From positions 124,001 through 188,000 of the forward strand of contig NZ_CP061317.1 in the NCBI RefSeq assembly GCF_018688355.1: 64,000 nucleotides of DNA. Reading direction: 5' to 3'. Source of the DNA: Polynucleobacter sp. AP-Elch-400A-B2. Its GTDB lineage: Bacteria > Pseudomonadota > Gammaproteobacteria > Burkholderiales > Burkholderiaceae. Made by a program: the position numbers and the translations under genes. Positions 44,316 through 52,629 of this stretch are shown piece by piece (position 1 is the first letter of the stretch; every line of letters starts with the position of its first letter). The notes beneath the pieces are model-generated. The model was not told where the DNA came from. It ran no database searches and saw only the letters and a list, made by a program, of their open reading frames with translations.

Positions 44316-45176
44316 ATGAATGAAAAATTAGAGCAACTCTTAGGTCATCTTGAGACATTTCTGCCTAAAGCATTGACCGAAGAGCAGTGGAAATCTTCAA
44401 CTGCTTTTAGATGGCGTCGTCGCGATAGCATCTTTGGAAGTATTGGATTTTTGCAACCAGTAAAACATGTCGCTGATATCTCTTTCGAAGATCTAAAAAA
44501 TATCGATCGTCAACGTGATGCGATTCGTGACAATACGAAAAATTTTATTCAGAAGAAACCTGCGAATAATATTTTGTTAACGGGTGCACGTGGTACAGGA
44601 AAATCATCACTTATTAAAGCTAGCTTGCATGAGTTTGCTAGCCAGGGCTTGCGCTTAGTTGAGGTTGAAAAAGAGCATCTAGCTGACTTGGCTGATATCA
44701 CCGATTTATTGGCTGATCGATCAGAGCGGTTCATTATTTTTTGTGATGACCTCTCATTTGAAGATGGTGAGTCTGGTTATAAGGCGATGAAGTCTGCCTT
44801 AGATGGCTCTGTGTCAGCTCAGGTAGACAATATTTTGATCTATGCCACTTCTAATCGACGCCATCTCTTGCCTGAATATATGAAAGACAACGAGAGTTAT
44901 GTTCATAGCGATGATGGAGAAATTCACCCGGGTGAAGTTGTGGAGGAAAAAATTTCTCTATCAGAGCGTTTTGGTTTGTGGCTCTCTTTTTATCCACCAA
45001 AACAAGACGAGTATCTAGAAATTGTGGCTCATTGGTTACGCCATTTTGGTTTAAGTGATGCGCAAATTGAGGGTGCTAGAGCTGAAGCGTTGGTTTGGGC
45101 TCTAGAGCGTGGCTCACGTTCTGGTCGTGTAGCTTGGCAGTTTGCTAAGCACTGGGCCGGCTCGCATACCAATTAA
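44316..45176 (+). CDS. DUF815 family P-loop ATPase
   Basis: An AAA-type ATPase of 286 residues and unknown role. Walker A GARGTGKSS is at 90-98, Walker B is in RFIIFCDDLSFE (about 138-149), a sensor-1-like YATSNRRHLLPEYM follows, then a RFGLWLSFYPP segment and a lid domain. It resembles DnaA/DnaC-like loaders in outline. It starts 11 bases after argJ and ends eight bases before the MutT-like gene, so all three should share a transcript. The argJ-DUF815-mutT order is, to my knowledge, common in betaproteobacteria. Confidence 0.88.
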   Translation: MNEKLEQLLGHLETFLPKALTEEQWKSSTAFRWRRRDSIFGSIGFLQPVKHVADISFEDLKNIDRQRDAIRDNTKNFIQKKPANNILLTGARGTGKSSLIKASLHEFASQGLRLVEVEKEHLADLADITDLLADRSERFIIFCDDLSFEDGESGYKAMKSALDGSVSAQVDNILIYATSNRRHLLPEYMKDNESYVHSDDGEIHPGEVVEEKISLSERFGLWLSFYPPKQDEYLEIVAHWLRHFGLSDAQIEGARAEALVWALERGSRSGRVAWQFAKHWAGSHTN

Positions 45177-45184
45177 TCATTTTC

Positions 45185-45601
45185 ATGAGTGACTCTAATC
45201 GCCCTGTGACAGAGGTTGCCGCCGGAATTCTGTTGGATGCGGAAGGTCGCTTTCTTATGGGCCAGCGCCCTGAGGGTAAACCTTATGCTGGCTATTGGGA
45301 GGTGCCGGGTGGAAAAATTGAAGCTGGTGAATCTGTATTTGCAGCACTAAAACGTGAATTACAAGAAGAACTTGGAATAGATATCGAATCTAGCGAAGAG
45401 CTAGTTGTTTTAGAGTATGACTATCCACATGCTTATGTGCGCTTGCATGTCAGCATCATTCGAAAATGGTCTGGAGTGCCTACAGGTTGTGAGGGTCAGG
45501 CGCTCTCTTGGCAGTTGCTTGGAGATGCACTTCCGACGGTGGAGCCTTTATTACCAGCTGCATGGCCCATGCTAGAAAAGCTTAAACAGCTAAAGATTTA
45601 G
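45185..45601 (+). CDS. mutT: MutT-like Nudix hydrolase (8-oxo-dGTP diphosphatase type)
   Basis: A Nudix enzyme of 138 residues. The Nudix box runs from GGKIEAGES at about 42-50 to RELQEELGI at about 57-65, with all key Glu residues. The N-terminal RPEGKPYAGYWEVPGG and the position next to zapD and near secA match E. coli mutT, so cleansing of 8-oxo-dGTP is likely. Related Nudix families could use other substrates. Its stop overlaps the zapD stop on the opposite strand by four bases. Confidence 0.88.
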   Translation: MSDSNRPVTEVAAGILLDAEGRFLMGQRPEGKPYAGYWEVPGGKIEAGESVFAALKRELQEELGIDIESSEELVVLEYDYPHAYVRLHVSIIRKWSGVPTGCEGQALSWQLLGDALPTVEPLLPAAWPMLEKLKQLKI

Positions 45602-46350
45602 AGCTGGCAGAGGGTGAGTCTAAAAGGCACATCCTCATTGATGGTCTGCGGTTTTTTATCTTGATCGATCTTCAGAAAGCGAATGGAGAGTAGATATTTA
45701 TTGGCGCTGATTTCTGAGTAGAGGGCGTCATCTTCAACGGCAATGCGCATTAATTGATACACCTTGCCTGATGGTGCTTGTTGGTAAGCACCATGATGGG
45801 CTACTACATCTTTAGCCTCGCCAGATTGGCGCAGTAGTCTTAAGAAAATTTGGCAAGCTTCATGCCATGGCAAAAGCGGCGCAACATACTTGTCTAACAA
45901 TTCTCTACGTTGAGTTGAGGGAGTGTTTTTCCAGGCATGGTAGCTAGGTAAATCAATTGGACTTGTTCCACCGGGAATATTTAATCGGGTCCGGATAGCA
46001 TTAAGCCACTCACTCTCAGTAATTGCAGCGTTGGGCTTACCCACAGACTGATTGATATTTTGCGCAGCTTTGTCAATTTCAGAAAGAGTTTGTGTAAGGG
46101 CTTCTTGGTCCACTTTTTGGGAGGACTTTAAACCATTCAAGGTGTATTTTTGACGTTCAAATTCTTTGAGGAGTAGGGATTTAATGTCGCCTCGAGAACC
46201 AATATCACCCAGGTCAAACAACATGGCAATGGCATTGTGGTGTAGCTCGGGATCATCGGATCGTAGAAAGTGATTAAAGCGGGCGAACAAATACTCTAGC
46301 CGAAGCATGCTTCGAACTAATTCATTAAAGGGGTATTCGTAGACAATCAC
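45598..46350 (-). CDS. zapD: Cell division protein ZapD
   Basis: A cytoplasmic FtsZ-bundling protein of 250 residues (DUF1342/YacF). The N terminus MIVYEYPFNELVRSMLRLEY is the hallmark. The central helices (about 60-150) and the C-terminal beta domain (IRFLKIDQDKKP, FRLTLCQL) match the family. It binds the C-terminal peptide of FtsZ. It lies 11 bases after coaE, as in E. coli, but the small zinc-finger gene yacG that usually follows is missing. Confidence 0.95.
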   Translation of the reverse strand: MIVYEYPFNELVRSMLRLEYLFARFNHFLRSDDPELHHNAIAMLFDLGDIGSRGDIKSLLLKEFERQKYTLNGLKSSQKVDQEALTQTLSEIDKAAQNINQSVGKPNAAITESEWLNAIRTRLNIPGGTSPIDLPSYHAWKNTPSTQRRELLDKYVAPLLPWHEACQIFLRLLRQSGEAKDVVAHHGAYQQAPSGKVYQLMRIAVEDDALYSEISANKYLLSIRFLKIDQDKKPQTINEDVPFRLTLCQL

Positions 46351-46361
46351 AAGCCTATATT

Positions 46362-47048
46362 CTATGACGAACCTAAGGGTTCTTCTAAGATTTTGAGTAA
46401 TTGTTGGTGCAGTTTTAAAACTGCTGGCTTGAGCTCATCTAAGCTACCTTGATTTTCAATTACAGCATTGGCTGCTGCTATACGAGCATTTCGGCTAGTT
46501 TGCGCTTTGAGAATATTTTCCACATCTAAGCGTGCCATATTGTTGCGGTGCATCACTCGTTGAATTTGGGTTTTTTCTAGGCAATCTACCACCACAAGAT
46601 AGTCAATGAGCTTCGTCCAAAATCCAGATTCCATTAGCAGGGGCACCACAAAAACCAGGTAGGGCACTCCAGACTTGGCCAGTTCAAGCGCTTGCTTAAC
46701 AGTTTCCTCTTGAATCAAGGGGTGGGTGATTTGCTCTAAAACCTGGCGGGCGCTGGAATCTTCGAAGACTAGAGCCCGCATTTTGGATCGATTAAGAGCG
46801 CCATGGGGGTCAATAAAGTCCGCGCCGAAGGCCTTGGTAATCAGTGGGATAGCTGTTCCGCCAGAAGCAGTGATTTGATGTGAGATCTTATCTGTATCAA
46901 TAATGCCGGCTCCATGCCCACCCAGCAGATCACTAACTGCCGTTTTGCCAGACCCAATGCCACCTGTTAAGCCAATGAGGGAAATTTTCCCTTTCAAGGC
47001 TTTTAGATCAGCTTGGGCAGAATCCAAGTTTGAATGAGTTGAGGCCAT
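46362..47048 (-). CDS. coaE: Dephospho-CoA kinase
   Basis: The last step of coenzyme A synthesis, phosphorylation of the ribose 3'-hydroxyl. The P-loop GLTGGIGSGKT is at 26-36, and PLLMESGFW and RVMHRNNMAR hold the substrate and lid residues. Its 228 residues include an N-terminal stretch of about 20 residues that overlaps the 3' end of the prepilin peptidase gene by 46 bases. A TTG at 46997 (LKGKISLIG) would remove the overlap, but neither start has a strong ribosome site. Confidence 0.93.
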   Translation of the reverse strand: MASTHSNLDSAQADLKALKGKISLIGLTGGIGSGKTAVSDLLGGHGAGIIDTDKISHQITASGGTAIPLITKAFGADFIDPHGALNRSKMRALVFEDSSARQVLEQITHPLIQEETVKQALELAKSGVPYLVFVVPLLMESGFWTKLIDYLVVVDCLEKTQIQRVMHRNNMARLDVENILKAQTSRNARIAAANAVIENQGSLDELKPAVLKLHQQLLKILEEPLGSS

Positions 47049-47503
47049 AACAACTCAATGATGCCAGCAATAACTAAAAAGGGGCCAAAAGGAAATGCTT
47101 CCCGCAAATGGTCTCTTCGTAATTTGAGCCAAATGATGCCACCCAGTATCCCTGTAATGGAAGCCATGAGGAGGATGCTAGGTAGGGTGCTCCAGCCTAG
47201 CCAGGCACCCAGAGCCGCTAGGAGCTTCGCGTCACCCATGCCAATCCCATCCCGGTTTTTCAGGAGGCGATAGCCGGTATTTAATACCCATAAAAAACCA
47301 TACCCTAGAAATGCTCCAATGAATGCCGAGCTTGGGGTGGTAAAGCGCAAGTCTGAGAATGCGTTGAAAGCAATCCCTAGAATAATCAAGGGGAGGGTGA
47401 TTGCATTCGGTAGGCGGAAAGTGCGCCAATCGATATAAGCCAAGTACAGCAAAGCCAGTATCAGCAGAGATTGAATTATCCAGATACTTACTGTGTGATC
47501 CAC
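47003..47503 (-). CDS. Short prepilin peptidase (A24 family, peptidase domain only)
   Basis: A membrane aspartic peptidase of 166 residues and about six spans. The two catalytic Asp are visible in YIDWRTFRLPN (Asp25) and the GMGD motif (88-91). Full-length PilD is about 290 residues with an N-terminal cytoplasmic methyltransferase domain and a CxxC zinc site; both are missing here. It should therefore cut prepilin leaders but probably not methylate the new N terminus. The GTG start overlaps the PilC-like stop (TAGTG). Confidence 0.82.
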   Translation of the reverse strand: MDHTVSIWIIQSLLILALLYLAYIDWRTFRLPNAITLPLIILGIAFNAFSDLRFTTPSSAFIGAFLGYGFLWVLNTGYRLLKNRDGIGMGDAKLLAALGAWLGWSTLPSILLMASITGILGGIIWLKLRRDHLREAFPFGPFLVIAGIIELLWPQLIQTWILPKLI

Positions 47504-48576
47504 TAAACGATTTGTCCTAAATTAAAAATGGGTAGATATAGGATTATGACTAAGCTACCAATGATGGCACCAACAAATAGAATTAATGTAGGCTCCAAGC
47601 TTTGACTAAGTGCATTGAGTTGGCTACTAAGCTGGGCGCCAAGAGTGGTGGCACGCTTATTTAACATCTCAGCCAATGCACCACTTTCAGCGCCAATGTG
47701 AAGGAGTAGTAATGTTTCTACGTCAAGAAGTCGTGATTTAGGATCTGCTCGTTTAAGCGACTCTCCTAATGGCCAGCCTCGGGTGAGGTGTTTAAATATC
47801 TCGGCACTGAAGTCATGACTCACCCAGTGATTGGAGGATTGTGCGGTAACTCTAAGCGCATCTGGGAGTGGTAAACCCGTCTCTAATAAATGACCTAAGG
47901 TACGACACCAGTGACTGAGCGTTGCCAGTCTAAAGAGATTACCAAAGAATGGTGTTCGCAATAAGAGGGCGTCACAATATTTTTGGAGCGAGCTTGATTG
48001 GAGCCAGATAGACATAAAACCTGTCACCATTAACAGCATACAAAATAATATTTCTAGAGAGTAATTTTGGACGCCTGTGGAGATGGAGATGAGGATTCTG
48101 GTTGGCGCTGGAAGCTCGGCCTGAAAATGCCCAAAGACTTCTTTAAATACGGGCACAACCCAAATCATCATCACCAATACAAGTAGAAAAGATGTTGCTA
48201 AAGTGATGATGGGATACGTTAGGGACTGCTGTATTTTTCTTCGCAGCTCAATCTGGGCTTCCAGTTGTTGTGAAATTGTGCGTAACGCCAAGCCTAGATC
48301 ACCGGTTCTCTCGCTGACCCTAATGAGATTAGAAAATTCTGGGGAAAATTTTCCATCTTGTGCGCTTAGGCAAAAAGAAAAGCTATTGCCCTTTTGAAGT
48401 AGTGCACGAATATCCTCTAGCCAAGCTTGCCAGGGTTTTGGTGCAGACTGAATTAATAGCTGGATGGCATTGAGCAGGGGAAGTCCAGCCTGAAGCAGTG
48501 CAAGCATCTGCTCTGCAAAATGGAGTTGCTCAGACTTACTGAGTTTTCTTTTGAAAAGCATTCGGACTAATGCCAA
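47503..48576 (-). CDS. Type IV pilus/type II secretion inner-membrane protein (PilC/GspF family)
   Basis: A platform protein of the pilus assembly machine, 357 residues. It has two repeated GspF cytoplasmic domains (about 18-130 and 225-330) joined by membrane spans at about 125-150 and 175-195, and a final span (LILFVGAIIGSLVIILYLPIF). The repeats carry LPLLNAIQLL and LPLPDALRVT, each followed by a Gly-rich helix hairpin. It is about 45 residues shorter than typical PilC (about 400). It overlaps the PilB-like gene by ten bases. Confidence 0.88.
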   Translation of the reverse strand: MALVRMLFKRKLSKSEQLHFAEQMLALLQAGLPLLNAIQLLIQSAPKPWQAWLEDIRALLQKGNSFSFCLSAQDGKFSPEFSNLIRVSERTGDLGLALRTISQQLEAQIELRRKIQQSLTYPIITLATSFLLVLVMMIWVVPVFKEVFGHFQAELPAPTRILISISTGVQNYSLEILFCMLLMVTGFMSIWLQSSSLQKYCDALLLRTPFFGNLFRLATLSHWCRTLGHLLETGLPLPDALRVTAQSSNHWVSHDFSAEIFKHLTRGWPLGESLKRADPKSRLLDVETLLLLHIGAESGALAEMLNKRATTLGAQLSSQLNALSQSLEPTLILFVGAIIGSLVIILYLPIFNLGQIV

Positions 48577-49637
48577 CTGCCAAGCTCGGCATCTAGCGAT
48601 ATCTGATCTATTAAGCCGGATTTAAGTAATTGCGTTCCTGCTGAGTAGATATCAAGCGCTTGAGCTGATTCAAATAACTGCTTGCTCCCCAAAACCTCAT
48701 GGATACCAATACGCCCAAAATAGCCGGATCCCTTACAAAGCTTACAAGGTGCCTTGCTGAGGTTGAGATTGCATTGATTGCAGAGTTTACGAATTAACCT
48801 TTGAGAGCTGACGCAACGAAGGCAGGATTCAATAGATTCTTGATCCACTCCGAGACTTTTGAGTCGGCTTAATGCGCCAATGGCATTGCGTGTATGAAGA
48901 GTACTTAAAACCAAATGCCCTGTTTGTGCCGCCTGAATAGCAATCTGCGCACTGGCAGCATCCCGTATTTCACCGATCATGATGACATCTGGATCTTGGC
49001 GCAGGAGTGCGCGAATAATGACTGGAAAATCTAATCCTGCTTTTGGGTGGTAGGCCACTTGATTTATTCCAGGCAGTCGAATTTCAATCGGATCTTCGAC
49101 TGAGCAAATATTGCGTTGCACGTGATTCAATGAGCTCAAGCAGCTGTACAAGGTTCGCGTCTTACCGCTTCCGGTAGGCCCCGTCACCAGAATCAATCCA
49201 TTGGTTTGGCTAATCGCCTCTTGAACTATTCCCAGTTGCTCTGGTAGTAAGCCAATTTGATCTAGCGCCAACTCTTCCAAGCAGCTAGGCAAAATACGCA
49301 CGACTGCTTTTTCACCATGCAGGGTGGGAAGAATGGATACGCGGCAATCGATATTGGGGTGGCTAAAGTCATGGCCAATCACAAGTCGACCATCTTGAGG
49401 TAAACGTTTTTCTGCAATATCAAGACGTGCCAATATTTTGATGCGTGTGATTAGGCGTTCATGAAAATCAATGGGGTATTGGTTTTGTAGGGTAAGGCGA
49501 CCATCGATCCTCGTGCGCACTACTGTTTCTTGAGATCTCGCCTCAATATGAATATCCGTAGCCCGATGATTTAATGCATTAACAGCGATGTCATGCCAGG
49601 TCCGAATAATGTGAGAGTCATGCAGTAAGTCACTCAA
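48567..49637 (-). CDS. Type IV pilus/secretion assembly ATPase (PilB/GspE family), short
   Basis: A hexameric secretion ATPase of 356 residues. It has ATDIHIE at 26-32, Walker A GPTGSGKT at 153-160, the Asp box RLPQDGRL near 78, the Walker B region with DVIMIGEIRD, the His box HLVLSTLHT, and a zinc site with CNQC and CKLC. Compared with PilB (about 565 residues) it lacks the N-terminal MshEN/N1 domain, leaving N2 and the motor. The ATPase looks functional. It overlaps the CorC-like gene (ATGA) before it. Confidence 0.88.
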   Translation of the reverse strand: MSDLLHDSHIIRTWHDIAVNALNHRATDIHIEARSQETVVRTRIDGRLTLQNQYPIDFHERLITRIKILARLDIAEKRLPQDGRLVIGHDFSHPNIDCRVSILPTLHGEKAVVRILPSCLEELALDQIGLLPEQLGIVQEAISQTNGLILVTGPTGSGKTRTLYSCLSSLNHVQRNICSVEDPIEIRLPGINQVAYHPKAGLDFPVIIRALLRQDPDVIMIGEIRDAASAQIAIQAAQTGHLVLSTLHTRNAIGALSRLKSLGVDQESIESCLRCVSSQRLIRKLCNQCNLNLSKAPCKLCKGSGYFGRIGIHEVLGSKQLFESAQALDIYSAGTQLLKSGLIDQISLDAELGSWH

Positions 49638-50923
49638 TCTTGATGAGATTGAGTGAGAGGTTGGTATAGCTTTACTGTTTTCACGCCCTGCTCATCAAAT
49701 TGCACGATTTCCATCACCACATCTGCAATTCGAATGCTGACATCGTAATCAGGAATTGCTTCGAGCTTTTCTAGGATTAGACCATTTAGGGTGCGTGGTC
49801 CATCGAGCGGAAGATTTAACTTGAGTAGGCGATTTAAATCTCGCAATGAGGCAGTACCGCTAGCAAGGTAAGTGCCATCAGTAAGCCAATGAGGATCATT
49901 AGAGAGATTGGAAAAAGAGGTGGTGAACTCGCCGATAAGTTCTTCAACGATGTCTTCAAAAGTGACTAGACCAAGGACTTCGCCATATTCGTTCACTACC
50001 AAGCTGAGTCGCTGTTGGTTATCCTGGAAAAATTGCATTTGCTGCAGAACGGGCGTCCCACTAGGAATGAAGTAGGGTTCATTAAGCAGGGATCTAAAGT
50101 CTTCATGATGAAGCTCTGCATTGCCTAGTAATGAGAGTGCTTTTTTCACGGATAAAATTCCGACAATGCGCTCAGAGTCACCATCGCATACTGGAAGTTT
50201 ATTGTGATAGCAGGTTTCTAATTGTTCCATCACCTCCTCAATAGGGCGTGAGAGATCTAGTGCTTCGATTTTGGAGCGCGGCGTCATTACATCATCAACC
50301 AAAATATTTTCAAGATTGAAAAGATTGAGCAAGATATTGCGATGGTGTGCAGAAACAAATCGATTGGATTCTAGAACTAAGCTACGCAATTCTTCTTTGC
50401 TCATAACCCCCTTATCAGTTGAAGCTTGTAATCCTGAGACCTTCATCAACCCCGATACAAAGCTATTAATAAACCAGAGTAGTGGCTTGAGTACAAAAGT
50501 GAGGGGGAGAATGAGCCAGCCAACATTAGTTGCAATTTTTTCTGGAAAAGCTGCACCGATCACTTTCGGGGTGATCTCGCTAAAAATAATGATGAGTAGA
50601 GCAACAACCAATGTGGCAATGGATAAAACCAGGCCGCTATCGCCAAAAATATGTAAAGCAATACCAGTAACTAAAATTGGTAGGATGGTATTGATGAGGT
50701 TATTGGATATCAGTAATACTGAAAGCAGTGAATCCATTCGCTTTAATAGTCGCTCGGCAAGCGCAGCTCCAGCATTGCCACCATGAGCCATGGCCCGCAG
50801 GCGATGACGATTGGATGAAAGCATGCTGGTTTCGGCCATAGAAAAGAAGCCGGATAGTGCGAGTAAAAATAGGACTAATGCGACTTGGCTAATAAAAGGC
50901 CAATCATCAAAAAAAGTGTCCAT
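49634..50923 (-). CDS. HlyC/CorC family protein (CNNM/DUF21, CBS pair, CorC domain)
   Basis: From MDTFFDD the protein has 429 residues. The DUF21 membrane domain has four spans (about 10-30, 60-85, 90-115 and 125-145), including SGFFSMAETSMLSS. Two CBS motifs follow (VDDVMTPRSKIEAL and PSGTPVLQQMQFF), then a C-terminal CorC/HlyC domain. Family members move magnesium or cobalt ions, or contribute to hemolysin-like phenotypes. The frame opens at 50977, but the extra residues are unlikely. Its stop overlaps the PilB-like start. Confidence 0.88.
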   Translation of the reverse strand: MDTFFDDWPFISQVALVLFLLALSGFFSMAETSMLSSNRHRLRAMAHGGNAGAALAERLLKRMDSLLSVLLISNNLINTILPILVTGIALHIFGDSGLVLSIATLVVALLIIIFSEITPKVIGAAFPEKIATNVGWLILPLTFVLKPLLWFINSFVSGLMKVSGLQASTDKGVMSKEELRSLVLESNRFVSAHHRNILLNLFNLENILVDDVMTPRSKIEALDLSRPIEEVMEQLETCYHNKLPVCDGDSERIVGILSVKKALSLLGNAELHHEDFRSLLNEPYFIPSGTPVLQQMQFFQDNQQRLSLVVNEYGEVLGLVTFEDIVEELIGEFTTSFSNLSNDPHWLTDGTYLASGTASLRDLNRLLKLNLPLDGPRTLNGLILEKLEAIPDYDVSIRIADVVMEIVQFDEQGVKTVKLYQPLTQSHQD

Positions 50924-51040
50924 CAGTTGTGCCTGCAAAGAATAAGGAACAACCAATATAGCAAAGTGCCATTTCACTAGCTATAGCTGCATCAGAATCT
51001 TGTATGAATTTATCCCTCAATCTGTGTCAGAATCTTCTGC

Positions 51041-51535
51041 ATGTCTACCCTTAGATCAGTCGAGTATTGCGTCATATCTGCCCCCTTTGGGTGTCTAGGC
51101 GTGCAAACAGAGCTAGTGGATGGGAGTTTGATGATCTCAAAAATCGATTATCTGCCACCACATACTGCCTTGATTCCTCCGGGGAATGCGTTGGCGAAAG
51201 GTTTCTCAAAGCAGTGCGCTCAATACTTCAATGATGCTTCATCAGCATTTGATGTCCCGCTCAAGCCTGCCGGAACAGTTCACCAGCAAAAAGTCTGGAA
51301 TGCCACTCTAGGCATTGAGGTGGGACAGACAATGACCTATGGTGAGATTGCAAAACAGATTAAAAGTGGACCTCGTGCAGTCGGTACTGCTTGCGGTGCT
51401 AATCCTTACCCTTTGGTCACCCCATGTCATAGGGTAGTTTCCGCTCAAGGTCTTGGGGGTTTTATGAAAGAGGATAGTCCGGGTTTTTATCGCCAGATCA
51501 AAATTTGGCTCTTAAAGCATGAGGGTGTGCTTTAA
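51041..51535 (+). CDS. ogt: Methylated-DNA-protein-cysteine methyltransferase
   Basis: It removes methyl groups from O6-methylguanine onto itself. It has 164 residues. The acceptor Cys129 is in TPCHRVVS, preceded by the recognition helix with TYGEIAKQI and PRAVGTACGANP. There is no Ada regulatory domain, so it is an Ogt-type single enzyme. It is divergent from the CorC-like gene; its stop overlaps the stop of the convergent synthase gene. Confidence 0.95.
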   Translation: MSTLRSVEYCVISAPFGCLGVQTELVDGSLMISKIDYLPPHTALIPPGNALAKGFSKQCAQYFNDASSAFDVPLKPAGTVHQQKVWNATLGIEVGQTMTYGEIAKQIKSGPRAVGTACGANPYPLVTPCHRVVSAQGLGGFMKEDSPGFYRQIKIWLLKHEGVL

Positions 51536-52521
51536 GTATTCTTGGCCGAGAGTTTTCTGAGTTGCTGAGATGCTGCATAAAAGAATGATTTCATCAAGAG
51601 TTCATTCCCGGCTGCGATCTTTGTGAAGGCATAGAAAATCCAAACAGAATTTCTAGAAAGTTTCACTTCAGACTGATTGCTAAATTCTTTTCTGCTGGTA
51701 ATTTTCTCAAGTGTCATGACAGCAAGCCCAAAGGCTAGGAAGCAGAAGCGCCTCATGCCTATTTCATTCTTCGGAAGCAAGATAATGTAGCTCATAGACT
51801 CTTGGAGTTTTTCATAGGCAATCTTCAGAAGCTCTACTTGGCTCATCTGCGCTGGCTTCCAAGAAACTCCGCGTGCACTATCTGCTGGTGAGTCTTTCAT
51901 AATATTAGTCATTTGCAAGGCTTGACCAAAAGCGATAGCTAAGTACTCATGGCCTTGAATGCATTTTGCAAACTCAGGGGAGTAGTTACTAAAGATGCTT
52001 GTCAATAACTCGCCCACTACGCCAGCTACTACATAGCAATACTCTTCAAATTCTGCGAGGTCTTTTAATCCCTCTTGCGATTGTCGATTATGAAAATGAG
52101 ACATACCATCAGACATAATCGAAACACAGCGGCTAATAGCTGTCCGATCTCTATCCGAGAAAGTATGCAGAATGCGCAGAACAGTAGGGGTGTTCGCAAT
52201 TAAATCCAGCTCATCGACATTGGAATAGCCTCTTAAGGCATCTAGGCAGGGGCTTACAAATGACGCTACTGGAATAGTCCCTAGCGTCGCCTCCAAAAAT
52301 AGCTTAGATAAATTCTGCTTTTCTGCTGGATTGAGCTCAGCCGCATCCTCGATCGTATCGACAATGCGGCACAGCAAGTAGGTGTTGCCAACTACCACCT
52401 CAATCGCTGGCGGCAAGAGAGGAATGGTGAGCGCAAAAGTGCGCGATACAGAACTCAGAATCGCTTTTTGATAGGCTAAATCGCTATTGGGGTTCTCTTT
52501 AGGGTGTATGGCGGAATTCAC
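51532..52521 (-). CDS. Squalene/phytoene synthase family protein
   Basis: A head-to-head prenyl synthase of 329 residues. The first Asp-rich motif DTIED is at 55-59; the second is NIMKDSPAD at 206-214, a variant of the usual NxxRDxxED. The stretches SRTFALTIPLLP, EEYCYVVAGVVGELLT and a hydrophobic FCFLAFGLAVMTLEKI point to the squalene synthase side rather than CrtB. No hopanoid or carotenoid gene is nearby, so the product cannot be fixed. The gene stands alone, convergent with ogt. Confidence 0.82.
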   Translation of the reverse strand: MNSAIHPKENPNSDLAYQKAILSSVSRTFALTIPLLPPAIEVVVGNTYLLCRIVDTIEDAAELNPAEKQNLSKLFLEATLGTIPVASFVSPCLDALRGYSNVDELDLIANTPTVLRILHTFSDRDRTAISRCVSIMSDGMSHFHNRQSQEGLKDLAEFEEYCYVVAGVVGELLTSIFSNYSPEFAKCIQGHEYLAIAFGQALQMTNIMKDSPADSARGVSWKPAQMSQVELLKIAYEKLQESMSYIILLPKNEIGMRRFCFLAFGLAVMTLEKITSRKEFSNQSEVKLSRNSVWIFYAFTKIAAGNELLMKSFFYAASQQLRKLSAKNT

Positions 52522-52629
52522 CCCTGAATTATGTCAGACCAGCATGCCCAAATTTAGCTCTAGTTGCTTAAATGCCATAAGTAACAAAGCCATATAATTT
52601 GTGCAAATTACAGATGGAGAAATTAGGCG

